From: Deltaproteobacteria bacterium
Lineage (GTDB): Bacteria > Desulfobacterota > Binatia > UBA9968
Direction of reading: 5' to 3'
Assembly: GCA_016210115.1 (NCBI GenBank)
Contig: JACQUW010000312.1
Location: 1 to 64,000 of the forward strand
DNA length: 64,000 bases
This document shows positions 42,742 to 51,537 of the stretch, piece by piece. Below the pieces are notes generated by a model, which ran no database searches, was not told the origin of the DNA, and worked only from the letters and a program-made list of their open reading frames with translations. Numbering within the stretch: the stretch's first letter is position 1; every line of letters starts with the position of its first letter. The translations under genes and the position numbers were made by a program.

Positions 42742-44472
42742 GTGACGCCAGCGCTCGATCCGATCGTTCTTGAATTGGTTCATTCCAAAGTGACCAGCAT
42801 TGTTGAGGAGATGCGGGTGGTTTTGTTCCACAGCGGCTACTCGACGGTTTTGCGGGAATCCGAAGACGGCAGCGCCGGATTGCTGGACGCCGAACTCCGC
42901 ACGCTCGCTGTCTCTAAGAAGCTGCCCTTCCATTTTGCTTCGTTTTCCGCCATTGCGGATTATCTCCCTCGTTATTATCCGGCTGAGCAGCTGGAAGAGG
43001 GCGACGTCATTTTGTTTAACCATCCTTACCAGGGCAATGTCACCCACACCTCAGACACGGTAACGTTGATGCCGGTATTCGCGCACGGAGAGCTCATCGG
43101 ATACGCCGGAACGCTTGCTCACAAGCCGGACGTTGGCGGGCTGAGGGGCTTGGCTTCAGCGCGGGATCTCTGGGAGGAAGGGCTCGTGATTCCGCCCGTC
43201 AAGTATTGCAGCCGCGGTGAGACCAATCGCGACCTTGAGCATCTTGTCTCTGCCAACAGCCGGATCCCGGTGGAAACACTCGGGGATCTTCGCGGTCAGG
43301 TCGCGGCTTGCCGCGTTGGGGCCCGCCGATTAAAGGAGCTATGCTCTCGATTTGGCGTTTCAACCCTCATCGCGAGTTGCCGAGAGCTGACGAATCGGGT
43401 AGCGCAACGGCTGCGCGATACTTTAACGGCCCTGCCGGATGGCGTCCAAGAGGCCGAGGGGATATTGGATCACGACGGGGTCAATCTCAACCGGCCGCTT
43501 CGAGCGCACGTCCTGGCGACAAAGCGCGCAGCCGAGATCTTGTTCGATTTCAGCGGCTCTGATGAACAGGCGCAGGGAGCCGTCAATGTCACATCCGCCA
43601 TGATCAAGAACAGTTGCTATTGTGGGGTCATGGCTATGACCGATCCCAATCTGCCTTTTAATCATGGTTTTGTGGAGGTCGTACAAACCCGGTTCAAAGA
43701 AGGGACCATTGTCTGTCCTCGACCGGGCGCCGCGGTTTCCCATTATACTCCTCTGGCTCACCTGGCCTGCGATATGGTGATCAAAACGCTCGGAGAGTTC
43801 TGTCCGGACAAAGCTGCCGCTTCCGCCGGTGGCGGAGGCTCGATACGCATTATGGGAACGAGCCCGGTTTCGGGAAAAAACTGGATCATGATGGAGCTTC
43901 TGAATACCGCGCAAGGAGCGACCAGCGCTGCCGATGGCGTATCGCTCATCCACGGGCCCCTCGGCGCGGGACAGTTTCGGCCAGGGCCCATCGAGATCCA
44001 TGAGACCGAATTCCCGATCCGCATCAGCCGTTTTGACGTGCGCGCCGATTCGGGCGGGCCGGGGCGGTTCCGCGGCGGAATGGGAAGCGCTCGCGAGTAT
44101 CAGGTCTTGGAGGAGGCTGTGGTGCCCGTGCGCAGTCTTAAAGGAAGCCTGAGGAGCAAGCTCCCACCCTGGGGAGTGTTCGGCGGCCGGGCCGCGCGTA
44201 TCGGCAATATCTTCGTCAATGGCGTCGAGGTTCCGGCCGGAACCCGGGAGGTGAGCGTCGGGCCTGGAGACGTGGTACAGGTGCATACAAATGCCGGAGG
44301 CGGTTATGGCGATCCACTCAAGCGAGATCCTGAGAAGGTTCTGACGGATGTTTTGGATGGGTATGTAACGGTCGAGAGTGCTCGTGAGGACTACGGCGTT
44401 GTGATCGACCTGCAAAATTTCGCCGTCGATTTGGAAGGGACTCGCGAGTTACGACGGAGAAGGACAGTGTAA
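42742..44472 (+). CDS. Hydantoinase B/oxoprolinase family protein
   Basis: A 576-residue HyuB protein with a GTG start. VILFNHPYQGNVTHTSDTVT, LAHKPDVGGLRGLASARD, GAVNVTSAMIKNSCYCGVMA and the final AGGGYGDPLKRDPEKVL are the family blocks. HyuB acts with HyuA in ATP-dependent hydrolysis of hydantoins or 5-oxoproline and as the large subunit of related carboxylases; no HyuA or gamma subunit is nearby, unlike the fusion at 21686. It precedes a luciferase-like enzyme by 3 bases, so they are one operon. Confidence 0.92.
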   Translation: MTPALDPIVLELVHSKVTSIVEEMRVVLFHSGYSTVLRESEDGSAGLLDAELRTLAVSKKLPFHFASFSAIADYLPRYYPAEQLEEGDVILFNHPYQGNVTHTSDTVTLMPVFAHGELIGYAGTLAHKPDVGGLRGLASARDLWEEGLVIPPVKYCSRGETNRDLEHLVSANSRIPVETLGDLRGQVAACRVGARRLKELCSRFGVSTLIASCRELTNRVAQRLRDTLTALPDGVQEAEGILDHDGVNLNRPLRAHVLATKRAAEILFDFSGSDEQAQGAVNVTSAMIKNSCYCGVMAMTDPNLPFNHGFVEVVQTRFKEGTIVCPRPGAAVSHYTPLAHLACDMVIKTLGEFCPDKAAASAGGGGSIRIMGTSPVSGKNWIMMELLNTAQGATSAADGVSLIHGPLGAGQFRPGPIEIHETEFPIRISRFDVRADSGGPGRFRGGMGSAREYQVLEEAVVPVRSLKGSLRSKLPPWGVFGGRAARIGNIFVNGVEVPAGTREVSVGPGDVVQVHTNAGGGYGDPLKRDPEKVLTDVLDGYVTVESAREDYGVVIDLQNFAVDLEGTRELRRRRTV

Positions 44473-44475
44473 CAG

Positions 44476-45465
44476 ATGGCGAAGATCAGCTTTGGCGTCG
44501 CCCTCTACGGCACGGAAGAAGCAATGAGAGGCGTTGAGCTCGCGAAACTGGCGGACGCACTCGGCTATCAAAGTTTCTGGGTCGGGGATTCCCACATGAT
44601 CTGGCGCGAACTCTACGTCTTGCTCGGGGCGGCAGGGTTGGCCACGAAACGCCTGCGGCTTGGACCGGGCGTCACTCATCCGGGCGTTCGCCACTTGACC
44701 GTGACGGCGAGCGCCATGGTCACCTTAAACGAGGTGACAAACGGGCGGGCGCTGTTGGGATTCGGTGTCGGAGCCACAGGTCCTGAAAATATCGGAATCA
44801 AGCCCGTCACTGTTGGGCAACTTGAGGAGGCGGTGAGATTACTGAGGAAGCTCACGGCTGGCGAAGAGATCCGCATCAGTGATAAGAGCATGAGATGCGT
44901 GTTTGCGTCTCGGCCGCGAATCCCGATCTACATCGGCACAAGATCTTCTAAAGCCATGCAGATGGCGGCGCGTCTGGCTGATGGAATTATCTACACGGGC
45001 GAAGAAGCCTCGGTGCAACCCATTGTAGATGCGATGCGAACGTTCTCTGCTCAGGCTGGACGCGGAGGAGGCGAGGTCAAGGTGGTATACAGAATCCCTT
45101 GTTCCGTTGCCGATGATCCTTATGAAGCCAGGTATGCGGTTAGAGGAAAAATCGCCCGCACGGCGATGACGCACCTCGGGAGATTGCACAAAATGGGCAA
45201 GCTTGAGGACGAAGAGGACCGGAGAGCCGTGGAGCGTCTTTGGGATTTTTACGACACCTATCATCACATGGGTCCCGAGCATTCCCACCTGGTCCGGGAA
45301 GAGTGGGTGGACCGATTTGCCGTGGCAGGAACGCCGGAACAGGTACAGGAGAGAATACGGAACGTCATCAAATTGGGCGTCGACGAGATAACCATCATCC
45401 CCTTTGGCGACTCGAAAGAATTTGTTATCAAGACCTTCGCCAAAGAAGTTATGGAGAAACTCTAG
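44476..45465 (+). CDS. Luciferase-like (LLM) flavin- or F420-dependent oxidoreductase
   Basis: A 329-residue TIM-barrel protein of the bacterial luciferase-like monooxygenase family: FGVALYGTEEAMRGVELAKL, LGYQSFWVGDSHM, LRLGPGVTHPGVRHLTV, NGRALLGFGVGATGPEN and RIPIYIGTRSSKAMQMAARL fit the methylene-tetrahydromethanopterin-reductase-like branch. It would use FMNH2 or F420 as reductant; the substrate is unknown. Tight spacing with HyuB and the ThDP gene implies a common catabolic route. Confidence 0.9.
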   Translation: MAKISFGVALYGTEEAMRGVELAKLADALGYQSFWVGDSHMIWRELYVLLGAAGLATKRLRLGPGVTHPGVRHLTVTASAMVTLNEVTNGRALLGFGVGATGPENIGIKPVTVGQLEEAVRLLRKLTAGEEIRISDKSMRCVFASRPRIPIYIGTRSSKAMQMAARLADGIIYTGEEASVQPIVDAMRTFSAQAGRGGGEVKVVYRIPCSVADDPYEARYAVRGKIARTAMTHLGRLHKMGKLEDEEDRRAVERLWDFYDTYHHMGPEHSHLVREEWVDRFAVAGTPEQVQERIRNVIKLGVDEITIIPFGDSKEFVIKTFAKEVMEKL

Positions 45466-45525
45466 TGAGACTGAGAAAACTCAGGGGTGCCCATTAACGA
45501 GAATTTAACACGGGAAGGGAAATAT

Positions 45526-47244
45526 ATGGCTGCTGAATACGGTTCCGACGTGATTGTTGATCTCATGAAGGCTTATGAGATCGAATATGCGGCCCTGAAT
45601 CCGGGATCGTCTTTTCGCGGCCTGCACGATTCGCTCGTGAATTACGGCGGCAACAAGAACCCGGAGGTGATTCTCTGTTGTCACGAGGAGGTTGCCGTCT
45701 CGATGGCATACGGTTACGCGCGGGTCACCGGGAAGCCTATGGTTGCGATCGTGCATGATCTCGTCGGGCTTCAGCACGCCAGCATGGCGATCTACAACGC
45801 ATGGACCAGCCGGACTCCGATCATTGTGATGGGTGGAACCGGACCGATGGATACCAGCAAGCGAAGGAGCGGGATTGATTGGACTCACACCGCGCTGGTC
45901 CAGGGAAACCTTGTCCGTGATTATGCCAAATGGGACGATCAGCCCGCCAGCGTTCGGGCCATTCCAGAATCATTTATCCGCGCTTACAACCTTAGCTGCA
46001 CGGATCCAAAGGGGCCGGTATACCTTTGCTATGATGTCACCGTGCAGGAAGAGAAATTGGACGAGCCGATCTCACTTCCCGAGCCTGGCCGCTATCCCCT
46101 GCATCTGCCCATGCAGGCGCCGGAGGAGGGATTCGAGAAGACCATCTCGTGGCTGGGGAAATCCCGGCGGCCCGTGATCATCGCGGAATCCTCGGGGCGA
46201 ACGGAACCCGCCTTCAACGCGTTAATTGAACTGTCCGAGCTGCTTATGATCCCGGTTTTGGATCGCGGGGGAAGGCTCAACTTCCCTATGCTCCATTCAT
46301 TGAATCTTACCGGGCAGGAAAAAAAGGCCCTCTCCAGGGCCGACCTGGTGTTGGCCTTCGACGTTGCCGATCTTTCCGGCGCGACCAGGAGCGCGCCACC
46401 GGAAGCCAAAATCATCCACGTCCGTTTGAATGATCTTCTGGTCCGGAGCTGGTCTCAGGACTACGACGAGCCGCCGAAGGTCGATCTCTCGGTTTTTGCG
46501 GCAACGGAGATTTTCCTTCCGGAACTGGTCCGCCGGATCAAGGAAGCAAAGGGATTGCGGGAGCGATTCAAAGCAAGCGCCGGCGAGCGGGGAAGTGAAA
46601 TCCAAAAGCTTAGTTCTGAGTTGGAGCAGGCGCTGAATGAGGAAAAAGAAAAGAAATGGGAGGAGACCCCGATCTCGTCAGTCCGCCTTTGCGCGGAGCT
46701 GGCTGAACTTTTGAACCGAGAGGATTTCGTTCTTACCAATGGCAGCTCCAATCATAAAGAGCGGCATTTCCTGGATTGTCGCAAGTTCAACCAATCTCTC
46801 GGAAAGCGACGCTTTGGCGGAGTTGGAAACGGCCTTCCCGGCTCTCTAGGCGCGGCACTCGCCTTAAAGCGGTCCAACAAGCTCTGTGTGGGGATTCAGC
46901 CGGACGGCGACTTTCTATTCAATCCAAGCGCGCTATGGACCGCCGCGCACTATGAAATCCCGTTGCTGATGATTGTTTTCAACAATCGCTCCTACTATAA
47001 CGACGAAGAGCATCAAGCGGTGATGGCCCGCCGAAGAGGACGTCCGGTGGAGAATAAGACCATAGGAATACGACTCGATAAGCCGGCTGTAAACTTTGCC
47101 AGATTGGCCGAGACTTACGAAGTGCGCGGCTTCGGTCCGGTTACGCAACCCTCGGCGCTGCGCCAGGCGCTTCGTGAAGGCGCGGATTATGTCAAAGAAA
47201 AGAGGTTGCCCGCGGTTGTGGATGTGGTGATGCAGAACAGATAA
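45526..47244 (+). CDS. Thiamine-diphosphate-dependent enzyme (acetolactate-synthase-like)
   Basis: A 572-residue ThDP enzyme starting at ATG 45526. N-terminal pyrimidine-binding domain with the catalytic Glu in LCCHEEVAVSMAYGYARVTG, a central transhydrogenase-like domain (from about 190), and C-terminal pyrophosphate-binding domain with PDGDFLFNPSALWTAAHYEI and LLMIVFNNRSYYND (GDG...NN motif). Relatives are decarboxylases and carboligases such as acetolactate synthase and benzoylformate decarboxylase; I cannot choose. It precedes the UGSC partner gene by 41 bases. Confidence 0.9.
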   Translation: MAAEYGSDVIVDLMKAYEIEYAALNPGSSFRGLHDSLVNYGGNKNPEVILCCHEEVAVSMAYGYARVTGKPMVAIVHDLVGLQHASMAIYNAWTSRTPIIVMGGTGPMDTSKRRSGIDWTHTALVQGNLVRDYAKWDDQPASVRAIPESFIRAYNLSCTDPKGPVYLCYDVTVQEEKLDEPISLPEPGRYPLHLPMQAPEEGFEKTISWLGKSRRPVIIAESSGRTEPAFNALIELSELLMIPVLDRGGRLNFPMLHSLNLTGQEKKALSRADLVLAFDVADLSGATRSAPPEAKIIHVRLNDLLVRSWSQDYDEPPKVDLSVFAATEIFLPELVRRIKEAKGLRERFKASAGERGSEIQKLSSELEQALNEEKEKKWEETPISSVRLCAELAELLNREDFVLTNGSSNHKERHFLDCRKFNQSLGKRRFGGVGNGLPGSLGAALALKRSNKLCVGIQPDGDFLFNPSALWTAAHYEIPLLMIVFNNRSYYNDEEHQAVMARRRGRPVENKTIGIRLDKPAVNFARLAETYEVRGFGPVTQPSALRQALREGADYVKEKRLPAVVDVVMQNR

Positions 47245-47285
47245 AAAGTAGAAGCGAAAAAGACGTCAAGAGGCGGGAAGCATAG

Positions 47286-48317
47286 ATGATGGAACAGTAC
47301 GTCGATCAGATCCCGGACGATCTGGCGGCGGCTTTTGATTGGTGTCTCGAACATGAACTGACGGACGGCCTTCCTGTAGTGCCGCCCAGCCGTCGCCTTA
47401 TAGAGGCCATGGTGGAGCGCGGGCGGCGAGAGGCCGCGGAGGTCTTAGGCCGTCTTGCGCCGAGTAATCAGGAATTCACCGTTCTCGATCTGGCGGTAAA
47501 CGCCGTCATGGCGGGCTGCCTTCCCGATTATTTCCCCGTGGTTCTCGCGGCTGCCGAAGCCATGCTGGACCCGCGTTTCCGCGCCGGCGAAGTCCAGGCT
47601 ACGTCCCGCCCCTGCGGCCCCATGATCATCGTCAATGGGCCGATTGCAAAGCGATTAGGGATCGAGCACTTCAACCATTGCTTTGGCTCCGGTTTCCGAG
47701 CGAACGCAACGATCGGCCGGAGTCTACGGCTGGTCCTGATGAATCTGGGCGGCGGGAGACCTGGAAGGGGAGACGCTGCAGCTTTCGGTTGGCCCGGAAA
47801 GATCTCATTTTGTTGGGCAGAAAACGAAGACCCGAAGTTGAATCCGTGGGAGCCTTTGCACGTGGAGCGGGACTTTTCTCCAGAGGAAAGCGCCGTCACC
47901 GTGGCTGCCGTGAACGGCTATTACAACTGTTCGGGGGGACGCCCCTCCGTAGCGGAAGCGATGAGGATGTTTGGCTTTTCAATGTCGAACGCGACGGATC
48001 ACCTGCTATGGCACGGCCAACCGATTCTTGTAATGGGCATCGAGAAAGCGGGCATGATGAGACAAGCAGGAATCACCAAGGGAGAGGCGAAGAGGCTTCT
48101 TTTCGAGCAGGCGCAAGCGCCGGCTTCGGCGCTTTCGGATGAAGTTCTTTTGGAGCTCAAGAAAAGCCGCATGGATTTGAATCCTTCAGGTATGCTTAGC
48201 GTCGCAGACAGCGCGGAAGACATTATCCTCGCAGTCGCCGGAGGCTGGGGCCCTCACTCGGTTTTTCTCCCCACTTTACCGAGCTCGCAGGCGGTCACAA
48301 AGAAAATTATGGAGTAG
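47286..48317 (+). CDS. UGSC-associated conserved protein, copy 2
   Basis: A 343-residue cytoplasmic protein homologous to those at 9552 and 49063: LTDGLPVVPPSRRLIEAM, VNAVMAGCLPDYFPVV, RANATIGRSLRLVLMNLGG and FGWPGKISFCWAENED then PWEPLH. Cys78 and Cys176 are the invariant pair. It has extra cysteines (110, 132) not shared by all. It ends 34 bases before the UGSC selenoprotein gene, opposite in order to the first cluster, where the partner follows. A functional link to the selenoprotein is inferred from repeated adjacency. Confidence 0.85.
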   Translation: MMEQYVDQIPDDLAAAFDWCLEHELTDGLPVVPPSRRLIEAMVERGRREAAEVLGRLAPSNQEFTVLDLAVNAVMAGCLPDYFPVVLAAAEAMLDPRFRAGEVQATSRPCGPMIIVNGPIAKRLGIEHFNHCFGSGFRANATIGRSLRLVLMNLGGGRPGRGDAAAFGWPGKISFCWAENEDPKLNPWEPLHVERDFSPEESAVTVAAVNGYYNCSGGRPSVAEAMRMFGFSMSNATDHLLWHGQPILVMGIEKAGMMRQAGITKGEAKRLLFEQAQAPASALSDEVLLELKKSRMDLNPSGMLSVADSAEDIILAVAGGWGPHSVFLPTLPSSQAVTKKIME

Positions 48318-48351
48318 ATGGCAGGTCGTCAGTCGAGGGAAAGGAGGCGAC

Positions 48352-48918
48352 ATGGCAGTTATTTTGGATCCGGTGGGCCAGGTGAGAGGTGGAGAGCGGC
48401 AGCTCAACCCGCGCCTCAACTCTCTTGACGGGAAAACGATCGGAGTGATCGTGAATGGCCAGCCCAATGCGCCGGTGGTATTGGGATACGTGGCCGAGCT
48501 TTTGCAGAAAGATTTTCCTTCCGCTCAAATCATCATTCGAACCAAACCAAGCTACAGGAACCGCGCTCCGGAGGAGATTCTAAGCGAGATGAGCGCGAGG
48601 GCGCATGTGGTGATTACCGGGCTGGGCGCCTGAGGCTCCTGCACGTCGTGGAGTGTCCACGATGGAATCGAGATGGAAAAGCGAGGAAAGGTAGCGGTGA
48701 CGGTCGTGGAGGATGTTTTTGTGACCCTCGCGAAAGGAGAGAGAAAGGCGCTCGGAATGCCTTCGTTCCCGCTGGTCGTGGTGCCGCATCATAACTCCGC
48801 GGATGCCGTGAGGGATCAGGTTCGAAATGAAGTGGCCGAGGCTCTGCCGAAAATCTTAGAGGCGTTGACACAATCCACAATAGGTGAGGCCGCAGCCGAT
48901 TCCTTTGCGCCGGCTTAA
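48352..48918 (+). CDS. UGSC-family selenoprotein (Sec94)
   Basis: The frame is interrupted by TGA at 48631-48633 and continues to TAA at 48916, giving a 188-residue protein with TGLGAUGSCTSWSVHDGIEM, the UGSC signature. Sec94 and Cys97 form the redox pair. An AAGGAGG ribosome site lies 5 bases before ATG 48352. Its order of features matches the paralogue at 8876 through both halves, which rules out an accidental read-through. The hairpin after the UGA is described separately. Copies of the partner protein lie directly on both sides, on the same strand. Confidence 0.92.
48634..48662 (+). promoter_or_regulatory. Bacterial SECIS-like hairpin after the second UGSC UGA
   Basis: UCGUGG (48646-48651) pairs with CCACGA (48657-48662) around AGUGU. 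The stem begins 12 bases after the UGA, the same distance as in the first UGSC gene. The loop differs from the first copy by one base. Confidence 0.75.
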
Positions 48919-49062
48919 GTGAGGGAGCTTGTAAGGCGCCAAGCGCACGGCGCAAAGAGGATGGCCTGAAAAAGCGCTCAACTATATGGCCCGGCCCCGC
49001 GCCTGTCCGGGGCACGACTTATTTTAAAGAATCCGATCTAGAGAGAAAAAGAGGATAGTAAT

Positions 49063-50091
49063 TTGGCGACTGCACGCGCGCGATCATTAGAAATTCCCGA
49101 CGCGCCCAACGAGGCTTTTGATTGGTTTGTCAACCAGAGGATGACTGACGGGCTTCCGGTTATTCCGCCGACGGAAGAAAGAGTCGACGCCGTGTTGGGC
49201 GGCACGCGAAGAGAACGCGCGGAAGAGATCGGGCTCATACCGCCGCGATGGGCAAGCGGCACGGTGGAAAAGCTTGCCATCAATGCGGTGATGGCTGGAT
49301 GTCTCCCTGAATACATGCCCGTGCTGCTCGCCGCCGTGGAAGCGCTTCTTGACCCGCGCTACAACGTATACGGTACCCAGGCAACGACCCATCCGGGCGC
49401 TCCAATGGTCATTGTGCATGGTCCTGCCGCCAAGCAACTCCAAATCGCTTCCGGGAGCGGCTGTTTTGGACCGGGCTATAGGCCCAATCTCACAATCGGC
49501 CGCGCGATAAGATTATTTCTCGTGAATGTGGGCGGTTCCTTGCCCACCGAGGGCACGATGTCCACGTTTGGCTGGCCGGGCCGCTATTCATTTTGCTGGG
49601 CAGAGGCTGAAGAGGCGAGTCCATGGTCGCCGTACCATGCCGACAAGGGTTTTGACGCGAACCAGAGCGCGGTTACCGTGGCGCACATCGGCGGCTTTAC
49701 AGATATTCACGATCCGTACAGCAAGTCGGCTCCCAGCCTGCTCAAGTCTCTTGCTTACGGCATGACAAGCAAGAGCACCAATATTGGAGGCGGCGGTAAT
49801 CCCGCCTGTGTCTTAAGCCCCGCGCATGCCCGCCTCCTCGCCCGGGAGGGAGTTTCGAAAACTGACGTTCGAAAGTATCTCTGCGAAAATGCCCGGGCTC
49901 AGCCTCGCCGGCTCGGTATGGAGAGCGTCGAAAATTTCGAGCGCACCACGATCGACTCGGAAGGGCTGCTGCGGATAGCCGACGAAGAGGAGGGAATTCA
50001 AATCCTCGTCGCGGGAGGAGAGGGACCCCACTCCGCCGGCCTGTTCACATGGGGCCGCGAATCTCTCTGGGTCACCAAGGCTGTTCAGTAG
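49063..50091 (+). CDS. UGSC-associated conserved protein, copy 3
   Basis: A 342-residue cytoplasmic protein with a TTG start (GAGGAT upstream). Closest blocks to copy 1: RMTDGLPVIPPTEERVDAVL, INAVMAGCLPEYMPVLLA, NLTIGRAIRLFLVNVGG, FGWPGRYSFCWAEAEEASPW. Cys80 and Cys178 keep the 98-residue spacing of the other copies. It begins 144 bases after the UGSC selenoprotein gene. Two partner copies around one selenoprotein suggest a heteromeric assembly, but this is not shown. Confidence 0.85.
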   Translation: MATARARSLEIPDAPNEAFDWFVNQRMTDGLPVIPPTEERVDAVLGGTRRERAEEIGLIPPRWASGTVEKLAINAVMAGCLPEYMPVLLAAVEALLDPRYNVYGTQATTHPGAPMVIVHGPAAKQLQIASGSGCFGPGYRPNLTIGRAIRLFLVNVGGSLPTEGTMSTFGWPGRYSFCWAEAEEASPWSPYHADKGFDANQSAVTVAHIGGFTDIHDPYSKSAPSLLKSLAYGMTSKSTNIGGGGNPACVLSPAHARLLAREGVSKTDVRKYLCENARAQPRRLGMESVENFERTTIDSEGLLRIADEEEGIQILVAGGEGPHSAGLFTWGRESLWVTKAVQ

Positions 50092-50125
50092 ACATGATTT
50101 CGGATTGCGGTTGGGGAGTGCCGTG

Positions 50126-50479
50126 ATGCTGGATTCACTGTTTAGTCCAACGACCGTGGCTGTGGTTGGCGCCAGCGCCAAGCCGCAAAAGCGGGGCAAT
50201 GCTTTCCTTCGTTTTTTCCTCAACAGCGGGTTTGGGGGAGAGCTTTATCCGATCAGTCCCAGATACCAAGAGGTGCTTGGGCTCAAATGCTACCCTGCGC
50301 TTGCGGATGTTCCGGGTTCAGTCGATTACGTTGTTTGCTGCCTTCCAGCGCAGTCCGTGCTTCCGCTGGTGGAAGAGTGCGGGCGCAAAGGGACCCGACT
50401 GCTGCACATCTACAGTGCCGGTTTCAGTGAGACCGCCATTGCGCTCGGCAAGTACCTTCGTTATGACGGGGAGGCATGA
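50126..50479 (+). pseudogene. Truncated CoA-binding (acyl-CoA synthetase, NDP-forming) domain
   Basis: About 117 residues forming only the N-terminal CoA-binding Rossmann domain: MLDSLFSPTTVAVVGASAKP, GGELYPISPRYQEVLGLKCY, VDYVVCCLPAQSVLPLVEEC. Full-length ADP-forming acyl-CoA synthetases are ~700 residues. The frame ends with a stop overlapping the start of the next solute-binding gene, so it might still be expressed as a short protein. I treat it as a truncated gene; a standalone CoA-binding protein is possible. Confidence 0.6.
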
Positions 50480-51537
50480 TGGGTCGGTGGTTTGGCGCTT
50501 CGGTGGCGTCGATAAAGAAGCGGCTTTTAATCTTTAGCGCGCTTTTTGGTCTTGCGTTTCTCAGCGGCGTTAGCCGGGCGGCACAGATCGACGAACACGA
50601 GCGCAAACTCGTCGAGGGCGCGAAGAAGGAAGGGCGGATGGTTTACTACACCGCGATGAGCATTGAGGATGCGCGCGCGCTTGCCCAGGGATTCGAAAGC
50701 AAATATGCCTTTATCAAAACCGACATCTTCCGTTCAGGTCACGAACGAATTCTTAGCCGGCTTAATGTAGAACATAAGACCGGCCGGCACGCGGCGGATG
50801 CCGTGATCGTCGGCGAGTTTGAAATCCATCATCTCAAAAAGCTCGGCCTCATAGCCCCCTATCACTCGCCCAGAGCGGCAGGTTTTACCGAAGGGCTCAA
50901 GGACCCGGATGGATATTGGACCGATGTTTACGACAATCTGGTAGTCACGGCCTATAACGTAAACAAGGTCAAGCCCGAAGAGATTCCTCGACGCTACGAA
51001 GACCTTCTTCATCCTCGTTGGAAAGGCCGAATGGCCCTCGATCACAACGAGGATCGCTGGGTTTCGAATTTACTTTCCATTATGGGAAAAGAAAAAGGGG
51101 TTGAATTTTTGCGCGCTTTGTCCAAACAAAACATCTATATACGCCGCGGCCGCTCCCTCATTACGCAGCTTCTTCTCGCCGGGGAATTTGATCTTCAGAT
51201 TACCGCTTACTGGTATCGGGTTCATCGGCTCATGCGAAGCGGAGCGCCGCTGCGCTGGGTCGGAATAGAGCCGGCGCTGCTGGCTTTGCACCCGATCAGT
51301 TTAGCGGTGAACGCGCCGCATCCGAACGCAGCCAGGCTTTTTATTGATTATGTTGTTTCCGAAGAGGGACAGATCGTGTTTGCCCGGCGCGGCCGGGAAG
51401 CGGCGAGACCGGGTATTAAACCGGAAGGATTTCCGGGGCAGCTGAAAGTTCTTCCGAGCCGTCCCCAATTGGCTGAGAATCTGGAGGAGAACAACCGGCT
51501 TTTCGAGGCGCTTTTCTTAAAGGGAGTGAGCCCATGA
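50476..51537 (+). CDS. Extracellular solute-binding protein, family 1
   Basis: A 353-residue secreted protein; its signal peptide is at about 14-35. Shares LVEGAKKEGRMVYYTAM, YEDLLHPRWKGRMALD, YIRRGRSLITQLLLAGEFDL and APHPNAARLFIDYVVSEEGQ with the other family-1 proteins here. It starts within the stop of the truncated CoA-binding gene and overlaps the following binding-protein gene by 4 bases, an operon of three binding proteins of two types without a transporter. Confidence 0.9.
   Translation: MMGRWFGASVASIKKRLLIFSALFGLAFLSGVSRAAQIDEHERKLVEGAKKEGRMVYYTAMSIEDARALAQGFESKYAFIKTDIFRSGHERILSRLNVEHKTGRHAADAVIVGEFEIHHLKKLGLIAPYHSPRAAGFTEGLKDPDGYWTDVYDNLVVTAYNVNKVKPEEIPRRYEDLLHPRWKGRMALDHNEDRWVSNLLSIMGKEKGVEFLRALSKQNIYIRRGRSLITQLLLAGEFDLQITAYWYRVHRLMRSGAPLRWVGIEPALLALHPISLAVNAPHPNAARLFIDYVVSEEGQIVFARRGREAARPGIKPEGFPGQLKVLPSRPQLAENLEENNRLFEALFLKGVSP

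Noticed and set aside
43423..44415. 330-codon minus-strand frame opposite HyuB
   Set aside because: A shadow frame in high-GC coding DNA; the plus strand has full HyuB conservation.
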